Source of the DNA: Symbiodinium microadriaticum
Lineage: Eukaryota > Sar > Dinophyceae > Suessiales > Symbiodiniaceae
Length of the DNA stretch: 64,000 bases
Assembly: GCA_001939145.1 (NCBI GenBank)
Contig: LSRX01001088.1
Coordinates: 94,372 to 158,371 of the forward strand
Direction of reading: 5' to 3'
Every line of letters starts with the position of its first letter. The first letter of the stretch is position 1. The position numbers were made by a program, and so were the translations under genes. Below the pieces are notes generated by a model, which worked only from the letters and a program-made list of their open reading frames with translations, ran no database searches and was not told the DNA's origin. This document shows positions 1 to 9,694 of this stretch, piece by piece.

Positions 1-640
1 TGAGATGTAACTTGGGCGTGTGAACCCTCGCAAAGCGTACAGGCACACAAGCACGCAAGTGTCTCTTTTTACAGCTACGGGCTGTAGTCCAGATACTCTG
101 CTATGCTAGAACCTTGAGCACACAGACACGAAACATGCAAGTGATACGTGCAATCAAGAATGCCCGGAATGTGTAACATTCGGTACTTCACCCCCCCCCA
201 CGTCCGCCATCCTACGCAACCATGACAAAGGGATTTCACTTCCGCCTCCAATCACTGAAGGTGGTGGGTTTTAGTGGGGGGAAATGGGGTTACGTATATA
301 CCGCGAACTCCCGTGCTTCGTCTCGTGGTCACGTGAATTCTTACGCTGCCCACTGTGCCATACGAGAAGTCCGGCAGCTGAGAGCCGATGTCTTTGAAGA
401 GACGCGCAAGATTCGCAATGTACACACATTACACACAGACATTACACAGAATGTACACTCTTTCTGCAGAGCTTGACAAAGCTGCTACTAGTATAGTGAA
501 TCCCCTCCTCTGAAAGTCTCTCGACTCGACCTGCGCAGACAACATCGTGGACGCCATCCGCGAGACAACCGCTCCAGAGCTTTCAGATTCCTGATTCACC
601 GGCGAGATCTATCAGAGGGTGAGGCACAAAGACTTTCTCA
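1..640. other. no recognisable gene
   Basis: I see no convincing coding signal, RNA gene or repeat here apart from short CA-rich stretches. The only open frame (222-476, plus) has no recognisable motif. Confidence 0.4.
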
Positions 641-3600
641 GCACCGCTCCGTCCAGGTGACATCGGCGAGACTTCGTAACTCCTATGCCACAGTGGAACC
701 GAGATGTACTCACACCGTCTCACCCCATCCTGGAACGTGCTTCCCATGGCACTGGCTCTCGTCGACTCGGTACCTGCTTCGGCTTCGTCGGCAGGGTTTT
801 GACGGGGCTGTTTGGCAGCTGCCAGGCCTGATGAGAAGGTCGCAGTCGCAAGCCTCGCAAGCTTGCCGTTTCTCGCCATCAGCTCGACTGCCTGGGAAAG
901 GTAGCGACACAGCTGCACTGCTCCACTTTTCGGCCCTCCACCGCCTCCATCTTTCCGACCCGGACGGTGGCGGCGGCTCTTAGCACAGTTTGCAGGTTCA
1001 AATTGGCTGAATCCAGAATTGGATTGCGGCCTGGTTGTTCGCGATGCGATCGCATGAAGGCCTCTCTCTCTCTGATCAACTGTCTTTCTAGGACCCTGCG
1101 CGTCTCTGCCCGTCCCTTGGCCTTCGCCTGTCTGCTGTTTCTGCTCGAGAACGGCTGCTCGCTTGCTCTCGAGCTCCTAAGGGGCCGACGCTGTGAGAAA
1201 CTCTCGACGTGGGTCGACTCTGCCCTCCGGGAACCGCGGCCTCACCGCGCCGGTCCTGGAGCTTTCGGAGATCTGCTTGGAGCTGCTGCTCTCGCAGATC
1301 CACCTCCCTGTCTTAGCAGAAGCAGAAGCAGTGAAGCCACGGGGACGAGCTTCTAGCAAAGTGCGGCCGCAGGTGCCGGCGCCGGTGCTCCAAGACGTGC
1401 TTCTGCTTCGCCGCCAAGACTCGGGTCCTCAAAACGAAGAGTCGAACAGGCAAACACGGCTCTCCGCCGCGCCCGCCCGGGGGCTCCGCCCCCGCGCTCT
1501 CCCGCCCCCGGGCCTCGTGGCCCAGACTCTCTTGCAGTCATCCAAGCGCAGCTTTGTCTGCTCCTCGCTTCGCGCACGTGTGCTGCCGCTGAAGCCGCGG
1601 AAACCGGTGCCTCCTTGTCGGCTTTCACGGCTCGGAGATCTGCCGTCTTCTGCATCCTTCGGAGACGGAACTCTGAGTTTTGGAGCATCGTCGTGTGCGG
1701 CCAATATCACACAAACAGTTGCTTCGACTCGGTAGTTTGCCCTTGTACATCTAGTCTGTGCGAGCGGACCGAAGCGACTGCATCACCGCGACGGGACGCA
1801 ACTTCTCCAGTAAAGAGCGCATAGTTTGGAATAGCTGAATAGCCACGTGTCCGATACTTAATACATCTGCGGTTTTCAAAGAGAAGTCTGCGGCGGGGGG
1901 TCTCCTCTGCAGAAAGCACCTGGAAGCTAAGAAGGATCGAACGGCCGCTGAATCGATGGATGGGGCACCCTTGGCGGGCCTTCTCGTGGAGAAGGTCGAA
2001 GCCATGGCCCGCAGCTCCTTGCTGCGAGCCTTCTTGGAGGCCTAGCTAAGGCCCCGCAAAGGGGCGAGGGCAGGGGCGAGAGAGCGCGCAGGGCGCTCAG
2101 GTGAGCGGCGCCTTCTCGCCAGACGGGCCGGGGTCCGGCCAGGGCTCGTCAGACGGGTCGGAAGGCACCGGAAGCTCCTCTCCACCAAAACCCTCCCAAG
2201 CAAGTTTTGCAAGCGCAATGTCGACGTCGCTCGACGCTGACTACCTCTGCTTGGAGATCCGCCGAAAGACTCGGTTCCGGTTCCGACCTGGCCGACCTGG
2301 CCGGGGGCGTGCGAGACACTCTCTTCGGAAACCCCCCATCCCCATTCAGCCTCGCAGAAGCAAGTTCGCTTGGCTCGGGCGGAACGAATGGGCGCCTGCG
2401 TTGCTGTTGTGTGGGTCGGGCATTGCGTGCGCCTGTCTCCTTGCGACGCCGACCTGCACTGCGACCTGCACAGGCCAAAAGAATCGTTCCCCCCGACTTT
2501 TCTGCGGGTCGGAGCCCGGGCCGGGGCCGGGGCCTCCGAGCTGCAGCAAGACACTCTGCCTCGGTGTGCGACAGCAGGGGGTCCGCTCTGCAGGCAAAGG
2601 GGTTCCACTCTTTGCCTCCTCTGCCACGCGAGCTGCATTGGCACGGCTGTAGAAATCCATGAGACGCGCCTTCGTTTCTCAATCTCGCTGCAGTGTTGAA
2701 ACTCCAGGAGCTCAGCAGGCCTCCCACTCGCGTTGCTCTTTGTCCCCTGGCAAAAAGGTCCCCGTCCGCCCTGTCCCCCCCCCACCCCCCAACTCGCCGA
2801 ATCTCGAATAAAGTCCTCGGTCAGAGCCAAGGCTTCTGGTGGTCGGCTCCTGCTCTTGACAGGATCGCAGCTCACCGATGTAGTGTTCTCCTCCTTTCCT
2901 TCGTCCCTGGGGCCTCCCTTGCAGCCAGCAGCCTTCGGATCGCCAGCTTCTCCGTGGCCGCATGCTGCAGAACAAAGCAGAAGAAAAACAAGGCCCCTTT
3001 CTTCGGCTCCGCTTCGTTTTGCGGGCGCCTTCGCCAGCTGCTTCTTGTCCACGGCTCGGCCCGAGAAGTTCAGTCGGTTGCCCAGGATCCAGGCCTCGCA
3101 AAGAAGAAAGCATCAACCAAAGCTCGCCGCTCTGCTCTCCTCCGCACCTCCACGAGCTGAGAATCCACGCCGCCTGCCAGGCCAAAGGAGAGCCGGTCTT
3201 AGCAGAGTTGAGGGCTGTCGGCGCACTCGGCAACTTTCCGGATTGGAGGGCATCAAGCAGCCTCGACGCAAAAGCTGCCCAAAGGTCTCTCGAAGCTGTC
3301 CAGTGCCAAGACCCACACTCTTGCTGTGGCACAATAGACAGCTGCTGCATGATTTCCTGGCGTTCGGTTCCTTCTGTGCCGCACTCGTATGAAACGCTAA
3401 ACCTCAACGTCAGCATTTCTCTTCTTCTTGTTGAGCCGCTCCAGCCTGAGCCAGGCTGTGGGATGGAAGCGAGATGCGGTGTGTATCGGTGTGTGCCAAC
3501 CGCCTTTGGAGTTCTCTCTCCGCGTGGAGCTGTGCGAGGCCGGCCCTGCGCTGATCTTCCTGCGAGGCAGGGGCAGGCTGGGCAGGGGCTCGCGATGGGG

Positions 3601-5390
3601 TCTGCTGCGCGGATCCTCAGCAGATTGCCACTCCGCACGAAACTCCGCCACCTTTCTCTGCTTCAGGATCTTCAGGCCGTTCACGGCCACGGCCTCCGAC
3701 GACGCGCGATTCTGCTCAGCAAAATCTCTCAGGGCTCTGTGACGGCCACTGCGGCCTCGGAAGGCTTCACATCGTTCTGGGCCCTCAAGAGGAAGATCCC
3801 AGCCTCGCAATGCAATTAGCTCTTTGCAAAACAGCAATGCGGGCTGCGCAGCTCTTCCAGCTCTAGCCGCTCGGGCCTTGCTGGTGCGAGGCCAGTCCTG
3901 AGCCGGTGAGGCCAACCGCGGGCCAAGCGCCGCTCAGCGGAGAAGGGCACTTGCTGTTGTGGGGGGCCCCTGGCTCTGCCTACCCGCTAAGCTTCCGAGT
4001 AGCCCAGGCAAAGTGGTTCATGTTAGCACGAGAACTTCAGCACTTTCTAGACATACGAGTTTGCTAATAACACGGAAGCAGTACCAGCACATGCTCAGGC
4101 CCCAGCCAACCCGTAGAGGTCCTTTCGACAGCTGTGAACACGCTGTGAACACCCGGACTGCGAGCACAACTTCGCTCACCGGTCCCAGAGCTTCAGGACG
4201 CGGTAGGTCGTATCGGCATCGTAGAGCTGGTGCCTACGAAATCTTAACAGGAAGCAGGACTCTCACTGGGGGTGGGACAGTAGGAGTTGCACCTGACAAG
4301 CAAGGGCACTGCCATGTGCATCTCGAAATTGAACGTGCAGAAGTAGAGGATTAGTGCTCTCTGTCGTGCCTCAACGCGAGCACGGCCGCAGGACGGTCCT
4401 GCCTACGGTCCTATCTCGCCTGAAGCACTGTCGGGAACCTGAGCTCCAGGAAGCGCAGCGCACCAGCGCCTCGGAGACGCGGCAGGGCAGAGGATCCGGG
4501 CCTGGGCCTCCGAGCCCCGGTGCTGGCGGCCAAGGCCTCTTTCCTGATGCCCAGCTCCGCCAGCTCCTCTCGCACGCGGTTGCTCTCCCTCCCTCTCTCT
4601 TTTCTTCTCCCGCTTAGAAAAAGGCCGAAAGGCTCCTTCTCCATAGCACCGGCAGCACAAGTGCGGGCGACAGTCTCCAAAAAGGGCGACGGCACCTCGA
4701 TCGTTCGCTCCTGCAATCGGCAATGCATCGAGTGACTGACTGCCCTTTTGTACCTGGTTTCTCCTCTGAGATGCCCTCCAGCAGCAACCCCTGGCGCACG
4801 TCTGCTATCTGTGATTTTTGTCGTGGTGTATATCCTACACCATCGTACATCGTGCAACGGTGACTGCAAGGGCGATATGCACGCGCCTGCAAGCCTCGCA
4901 CGGGCCGCAGGGACGCGCCGTCGCCCTTTGACTCCTGCAGCTGCGCCTCGGCCCAAGACCCGCTCCAAGTCCCGCTCTCTTGTTGCCTTTGCTTTTTGCG
5001 ACGGCCTCCGAAAGGAACCACTTGGGCAAGCTCCGAGTTCGAGAGCACCTCCGAGCTCTGCCACTGGTCAAAACACCGAATTGCAATGCATATGAAACGA
5101 ATCCTGAATCCATTGCCAGAGCTGGGATCACGGCGCGTGCGCATGGACTGCACAGGCTTCGTCGCTGTCCCCTGACTCGACACAATGCCTTTGCCTTTGC
5201 TGAAGTGCGGCATTCCGGCCGAGGGCACCCGGTGATTGCGGCGCAGCAAGCAGCACCGGTGCCTCCGGTTGAGTGGCAGGCCAACGAAAGGTGCCATGGT
5301 GCGAACCAGTAGTATAGCACTACCAACTACCAACCACCATACCCCATCAACCTGCGTATGCCATTCCTTGTGTCTCGCATGCTTGGCAAC
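640..5390 (-). other. GC-rich region with weak minus-strand exon signals
   Basis: No gene can be modelled, but several minus-strand pieces read more like protein than their surroundings. One at about 1,230-1,303 contains DLREQQLQADLRKLQDR, which looks like coiled coil. One at about 3,590-3,730 contains ALRDFAEQNRASSEAVAVNG. They lie in different frames, as expected for short exons between short introns. No family was recognised. Competing plus-strand frames are long only because the region is GC-rich and has few stops. Transcript mapping would decide. Confidence 0.2.
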
Positions 5391-5402
5391 GAAAATATCC
5401 AT

Positions 5403-5480
5403 GGTGTGTGTGTGTGTTGTGTGTGTGTTGTGTGTGTGTGTTGTGTGTGTGTGTGTGTGTTTGTTTTGTGTGTGTGTGTG
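5403..5480 (+). repeat. (TG)n microsatellite at the left end of the retroelement
   Basis: An interrupted (TG)n tract (TGTGTG blocks broken by TTG or TTTG) ends directly at the start of the unique part of the left direct repeat. The right repeat copy is also preceded by a short GTGTGTGTG. This fits insertion into a microsatellite, a bias reported for N-terminal-endonuclease Penelope-like elements. Confidence 0.9.
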
Positions 5481-5607
5481 CAACCCTGTGTCGAAGGGCA
5501 GTACAAAGATTCGCGGTATCAATGAGCGACTGTGCTGCGCGTGCTGTTTAAAAGAACTGTCTGTCTGGAGTCATGCCAGCCCGGAGTGCTCCTGTCACGG
5601 CTAAGAG
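5472..5607 (+). repeat. left pseudo-LTR (direct repeat copy 1)
   Basis: 136 bases that recur at 11,565-11,700 with one difference seen (T at 5,487 against A at 11,580). The repeat begins in a GTGTGTGTG run and ends at CTAAGAG. It includes the 5' strand of the outer helix of the candidate ribozyme; the rest of the ribozyme lies just past the repeat end. Confidence 0.9.
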
Positions 5608-5689
5608 CTGGCATCTGACGAGTACAATTTTAGAAGCCTGACAGAGAGCCTTCGACGAAACTCCAGCAAGTCATTCAGCACCTGTGACA
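5593..5689 (+). ncRNA. candidate type-I hammerhead ribozyme
   Basis: The conserved core can be placed by eye. CTGACGA (CUGANGA) is at 5,615-5,621, GAAA at 5,657-5,660, and GTC at 5,670-5,672 with predicted cleavage after C5672. Helix III is minimal: A5660-C-T pairs with A-G-T5671 around a 6-nt loop, like the very short helix III of PLE hammerheads. Helix I pairs GCTG (5,607-5,610) with CAGC (5,676-5,679), and TGTCACGG (5,593-5,600) with CC plus GTGACA (5,681-5,689) through a one-base bulge. Helix II is longer and interrupted: GT/AC next to the core, then GAAG with CTTC. Hammerheads are known in Penelope-like elements. The fold was drawn by hand and its energy was not computed. Confidence 0.6.
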
Positions 5690-6282
5690 CGTCTTTCAAG
5701 CCTGATCCTCAGATGCTGTGACGATTCGGCTTTGGTGGCGCTCCGTACCGGGTTTGTTCCTTGTTGATGTTCTGAGTGATGCCGTCCTGCTGCTACTAAG
5801 GTGGGGGTTTGCGTCCGTCCCGCTCCGTCTTGTGTTATGTGTGCGCTGTTACACCAAAACATATCCCAGATTCTACCCATTGTGGTTTCAATCAGTGTGA
5901 AATCGGCAGAACTTCCCTTCTGGGCTTCTGTCTTTGTGCCCGCTCGGGCTTTACAAGAAGCAGATGGCTTGTCCGGATGCAAAGGCTATGGATGGGAACG
6001 CTGGGATCTATTAAACAAGCTGTTCCCGAATTTCTACGAATGTGCAAGATGCTTGTTGGCTGAATCGCCCAGACATGTTCTTGCAAATGTCAATCCTGAC
6101 ATGTTCTTACGTTCAAGTACATGTGCTGCTCAGGACATGTATGTGTGTGTGTGTGTTATGTCTGCGTGGACTGATTGGGTGCTTCTCTCTCTCTCTTCTC
6201 TCTCCCTCTCTCTCCGCCGGCCTCCCTCCCACCAGAAGTCCAGTGCTCAGCAGCCGCGTGTGATCAGATATCAAGCTGATAG
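5690..6282 (+). other. retroelement 5' leader with pyrimidine tract
   Basis: This non-coding stretch lies between the ribozyme and ORF1. It includes a short TG run (about 6,138-6,157) and a long CT-rich tract (about 6,182-6,230) ending in CCCACCAG, which resembles a splice acceptor. It could serve spliced-leader trans-splicing of an element transcript. That role is inference only. Confidence 0.4.
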
Positions 6283-7467
6283 ATGTCAAAACTGTCGGGC
6301 CATGCCAGCAACTTTGATCAGCATTCGCCTAAACCGGTGATCGACGGTTCTGCTTATGTGAGGGAAAGGTCTCCTGCACGGCCTCCTGGAAAGTGGTTTG
6401 CCGTGCCGGTGCCGTCAAGCCCACCACCGGGTGATTGGCGAGTTCGACTGCCGCAACATGTAGAAGAGCAAAATTCGCGCACATCCCACAAAAAGTCGCA
6501 TTGTGACGTGGTTTTCCAGCCCCACAGGTCTCACACGCCAGGTGATGTTGTTCAATCGAAGCTTGAGTGGTTTTTGTCTCAAGCTCCTGCAAAATCTATG
6601 CCCTTTGAGAAGCGGTCTAGAGCAGGATGGAAGCATTCCGAAGTGATCCAAGCTCCAGATTGGCTTTCGGTCTTACGCAAACTGGCTAGCAGTGAAGATC
6701 GAGCGAGATTTGTCTTTCCTGCGGCCTGGTGTCTTCGCAGCCTAGAATCGTATGATCCTCATGTTCATGAAGTGCGAAACTGGTTTATGGAGAACCTTTT
6801 CGCTGACGTATCTTGTCCGAGCCCACATGATGCGTCCATGAATGTGTTGGCAAAGTTGATCGTCGCTACGCGGTTCCCGTACAGAGCCCAGTTTGTTGGG
6901 GACGTCACATTTATAGCGACAAAACGCCATCGACTGTGGCGACTTCCCATGTCAAATATGCCAGGGTTCATTCCCCGTGTTGCCGACGGCGACAGTTTGT
7001 ACAGCTGGGCTCATGCCACTTCTGAAGCTGGTGCTTTAAGCGCTTTGTTGTTAGGAGTTGTTCTCCCAATATGTTGCGATGCTCTGGGATTGGAAGATCC
7101 TCAAATAGGTTTCTTCGCAAGGTGCGTGATTGACATGCATTCTCAACACAGGCGGTTGGCCGAAGCTGTGATCGAAAGGTTCTGCTCGATCAGAAATGGG
7201 GTCGGGCCATTGATTTTCACAGGCATGACACATACTCAACATGTTAGTGTCAAGTCCGGTGGAGTTTTAGCTGAGCTAAAAGCTTTGAAAAAAGCTCCTG
7301 TAGTCCATGGGTCACACAGGTGGGCTGTAAATTGGCGTTTCACAGCAATCACTGATCTTTGGATAGTCGAAGAGTGTGAGCGAGCTAACGAAGCTTCATC
7401 AGCACACTCTCGGCATGAGATGTTGCAACGATATTCCGGCCGAGCTGTAAACCATTCACGGCCGTAG
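6283..7467 (+). CDS. retroelement ORF1, protein of unknown function (394 aa)
   Basis: An intronless ORF starting at a genuine ATG (6,283) and ending in TAG. I do not recognise a family. The N-terminal 60 residues are rich in Pro, Arg and Ser (RERSPARPPGKW), suggesting a flexible nucleic-acid-binding tail. The rest looks globular, with many Trp and His residues and a hydrophobic stretch near residue 250 (ALSALLLGVVLPICC). Near the C-terminus it carries HRWAVNWR, closely matching YKWAINWR in the RT ORF, so a shared small motif or an ancient duplication is possible. It lies inside the direct repeats and upstream of ORF2 on the same strand, which ties it to the element. A Gag-like or RNP role is a guess from position only. 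Confidence 0.7.
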   Translation: MSKLSGHASNFDQHSPKPVIDGSAYVRERSPARPPGKWFAVPVPSSPPPGDWRVRLPQHVEEQNSRTSHKKSHCDVVFQPHRSHTPGDVVQSKLEWFLSQAPAKSMPFEKRSRAGWKHSEVIQAPDWLSVLRKLASSEDRARFVFPAAWCLRSLESYDPHVHEVRNWFMENLFADVSCPSPHDASMNVLAKLIVATRFPYRAQFVGDVTFIATKRHRLWRLPMSNMPGFIPRVADGDSLYSWAHATSEAGALSALLLGVVLPICCDALGLEDPQIGFFARCVIDMHSQHRRLAEAVIERFCSIRNGVGPLIFTGMTHTQHVSVKSGGVLAELKALKKAPVVHGSHRWAVNWRFTAITDLWIVEECERANEASSAHSRHEMLQRYSGRAVNHSRP

Positions 7468-7661
7468 TGTGAATATCTTTTTCAGTTTCCTCGGACTCGA
7501 AATCAGGTGCGTTTTCTGCAAAATCGCGTCGATGCACAGAAGTCTCAGACTCTTCATGTGCGTGCACTGTGTTTTTGATCGTTTTCGTCTTGTCAGCTGC
7601 CTGGGCTCGCTGCTCGATTCTCTTTCGTCGTCTAGTCTGTCCGGGTCTACCGATTGAAGCC

Positions 7662-8702
7662 ATGCAAGGTCGTCCGGTGTTTGGATTGCACGAAAGGCGC
7701 GATCGCTTTGAAGGGCGTGATCGTGATCGCTTCAGGCCAAGAACTCGCTCGCGTACACCACCTCGTCGTCGCGACCGTTCTCCACTTCCACGGGGTGAAG
7801 CACTTTGGTCGCCTCATGGTAAAGACAAGCATGACATTGGTGTTCCTCGCACTTTCAAGCCTGACAGTACTTTCTATGACTCCAGTCTTGTATTTGGCCG
7901 GGCACTGCCCCGACGAATCGTGTCAACACCGTGGAGTCAAGAAATTGGTTTAGCTGGAAGGGACTTGGCAAGTGTGGCTTTACATGAAGTTGCGTTTCGG
8001 GGGTGGGAAAACTTCCACCTCCGTGCGCTTGCAAATGGCCAATGGACCAGCGTGTTGTTTGCGAAGTCCGTGCGTGAAGCACAGCTTGTTGAAGGAATAA
8101 TGAAGGGGATAAGGTCCAAGCACTTAAACCCCGAAGTTGCCGCTTTCAACTTGTGGAAGGATCTGCATGGGGCACTACCTGTTTCACGTGATGACAAGAA
8201 TGCGGCCATGAACGCGATGGCCGAACGCATCGTAGCAGACATCGAAAAACACCATGTCGTTGATGTGAATTCGGCCCAACAAGCAAAAATTCGTGAATTG
8301 CAAGAGCAGCTTGCTGAAGCTCAGCGAGCCCTCGCTCAACCCGGCAAGACAGCAGTTGAATCAAGACTGCCGGTTCATGAACCATCGAAAGGAAACCAGT
8401 CTTCTGTGTCACCTTTGATGATCGAGTCTCCTCCTTCACGACCTTTGCGCGAGAATTCGCCTAGCACGGTTACTACCAATGGTGTGACGGCTTGGTTGAA
8501 GAAAGTTCCACCCAAACTGGCATCAGATGTGAAGGAAGCTGTGACAAAAGCTCAGGCAATTTTTCGTGAAATGTCTCCTGAGCAGCTCGCAAGCTTACCG
8601 GATGTTGCTGTGGGATGGGGCTTATCGGTCCGTATGGCCGCAGATGCGCAAGGAAAGGATCTTGTGCGGATTATTGCTGCTGCCAGTGTATTGGCGAAGT
8701 GA
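7662..8702 (+). CDS. retroelement ORF2, basic N-terminus plus coiled coil (Gag-like, 346 aa)
   Basis: The open frame extends up to 7,569, but the first in-frame ATG is at 7,662 (MQGRPVFG), which I take as the start. The N-terminus is strongly basic and rich in Arg-Asp and Arg-Ser (RFRPRTRSRTPPRRRDRSP), typical of RNA-binding proteins. The middle is globular, and a short heptad-like coiled coil follows (AKIRELQEQLAEAQRALAQ). A Pro/Ser-rich linker and a helical C-terminus follow. No retroviral zinc knuckle is visible. Basic tail plus oligomerisation helix suggests a Gag-like RNP protein, by inference. The frame ends at a single TGA (8,700-8,702), and the same frame continues open through the 24 bases to the ORF3 ATG. 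Confidence 0.7.
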   Translation: MQGRPVFGLHERRDRFEGRDRDRFRPRTRSRTPPRRRDRSPLPRGEALWSPHGKDKHDIGVPRTFKPDSTFYDSSLVFGRALPRRIVSTPWSQEIGLAGRDLASVALHEVAFRGWENFHLRALANGQWTSVLFAKSVREAQLVEGIMKGIRSKHLNPEVAAFNLWKDLHGALPVSRDDKNAAMNAMAERIVADIEKHHVVDVNSAQQAKIRELQEQLAEAQRALAQPGKTAVESRLPVHEPSKGNQSSVSPLMIESPPSRPLRENSPSTVTTNGVTAWLKKVPPKLASDVKEAVTKAQAIFREMSPEQLASLPDVAVGWGLSVRMAADAQGKDLVRIIAAASVLAK

Positions 8703-8726
8703 TTTTCGAGTAAAGCGCTGAACGAG

Positions 8727-9650
8727 ATGGGCATGTCAAAACGAGCTCATGTTCGGGAGCTGCTGAGTGCAGGTTTAGCTGTATGTCAACTCGCAGTTTT
8801 GTTACCTTGCGAGCTTTTAAGGCGCGCGGCTTGTTTCGTTGGGGGCTTGTGTTGGTTGGTGTTGGTTTTTTCGGGCTTTGGTTCTTGTTTTGAGAAATGG
8901 CGCCATCGGTTCTCCAGTCTTGGCATAGTGCCAAAAACGTACACCTGGGCTTTGTTCAACCGTGCTTGTGCAGTATACGTACGGTGCCCGGCAATTCGCA
9001 TCGGACAGAATTGCAAAACCATTGATACTGCCCTGAAGCCGTGGTCGCGCAACTTCTATGTTGGCTCCACAAAGCACTCAGTGTTTACAAGAGAAGTTGG
9101 TCGTTTCCGGAAATTTCAACAGTTGCAAAGGGATTCTACGACGCAAGTTGAGCCGTCCTTGAAGTGGTGGCTTGCAACTGAGTCGTATTTCTCTTTCTGT
9201 GTAGTCGTGTGTATTTCTACGAATTCAGAATTGGAAGCAAGAGTGATGGAGTCCATGTTGATACAGAATTGGCGACCTCCGTTAAACACGCCGTTTGTAC
9301 ATAAACTGAACATAAAAAACGGCAAGGTGTCACGTGTCAAGTTACCGCACGGGCATGCATTCATACCGACACGATTGGGGCGTCGGCTTTTCGCGAAACT
9401 CAGGCGTCGGGAGAGGACGCTTTGTACATATGTCATGCAGTTTGGGTCCCAGGGTTCAAGTTTCACGCGCCAGCAAGCATGGTGCATGTTGCATGTTCTA
9501 GGACAGGGCACAAAAGCATCATGGGACGCTCAGGTTAAACTTGCGTCTCCATGGTTCAGTCCTGTGCGTCTGTATGGCTTGTACAAACTTTCGGGTAACC
9601 TAGAAGAACCTTTCGCGGATATTGTCGCAGTAGGTTGGCCTCTGCTTTAA
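8727..9650 (+). CDS. retroelement ORF3, GIY-YIG-like endonuclease (307 aa)
   Basis: The ATG is at 8,727 (MGMSK). GIY-YIG features are visible: FYVGST at residues 110-115 as the YIG half, R122 a few residues later, and a late EARVMESMLIQ...PPLN block in which E175 and N187 match the family's metal-binding Glu and closing Asn. The GIY half is weak; VY at 83-84 is the best candidate, farther from YVGS than usual. In PLEs this nuclease nicks the target to prime reverse transcription. The first 55 residues are strongly hydrophobic (LAVLLPCELL, GGLCWLVLVFSGFG), odd for a nuclease, yet no later Met offers an alternative start before the domain. It shares ORF2's frame across one TGA, and its end overlaps the open region of ORF4, which is in the -1 frame. 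Confidence 0.72.
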   Translation: MGMSKRAHVRELLSAGLAVCQLAVLLPCELLRRAACFVGGLCWLVLVFSGFGSCFEKWRHRFSSLGIVPKTYTWALFNRACAVYVRCPAIRIGQNCKTIDTALKPWSRNFYVGSTKHSVFTREVGRFRKFQQLQRDSTTQVEPSLKWWLATESYFSFCVVVCISTNSELEARVMESMLIQNWRPPLNTPFVHKLNIKNGKVSRVKLPHGHAFIPTRLGRRLFAKLRRRERTLCTYVMQFGSQGSSFTRQQAWCMLHVLGQGTKASWDAQVKLASPWFSPVRLYGLYKLSGNLEEPFADIVAVGWPLL

Positions 9651-9694
9651 AGCATCGGGGCCTGCCAGTGCCGAGGCTTCCGCGACCTCTTTCT

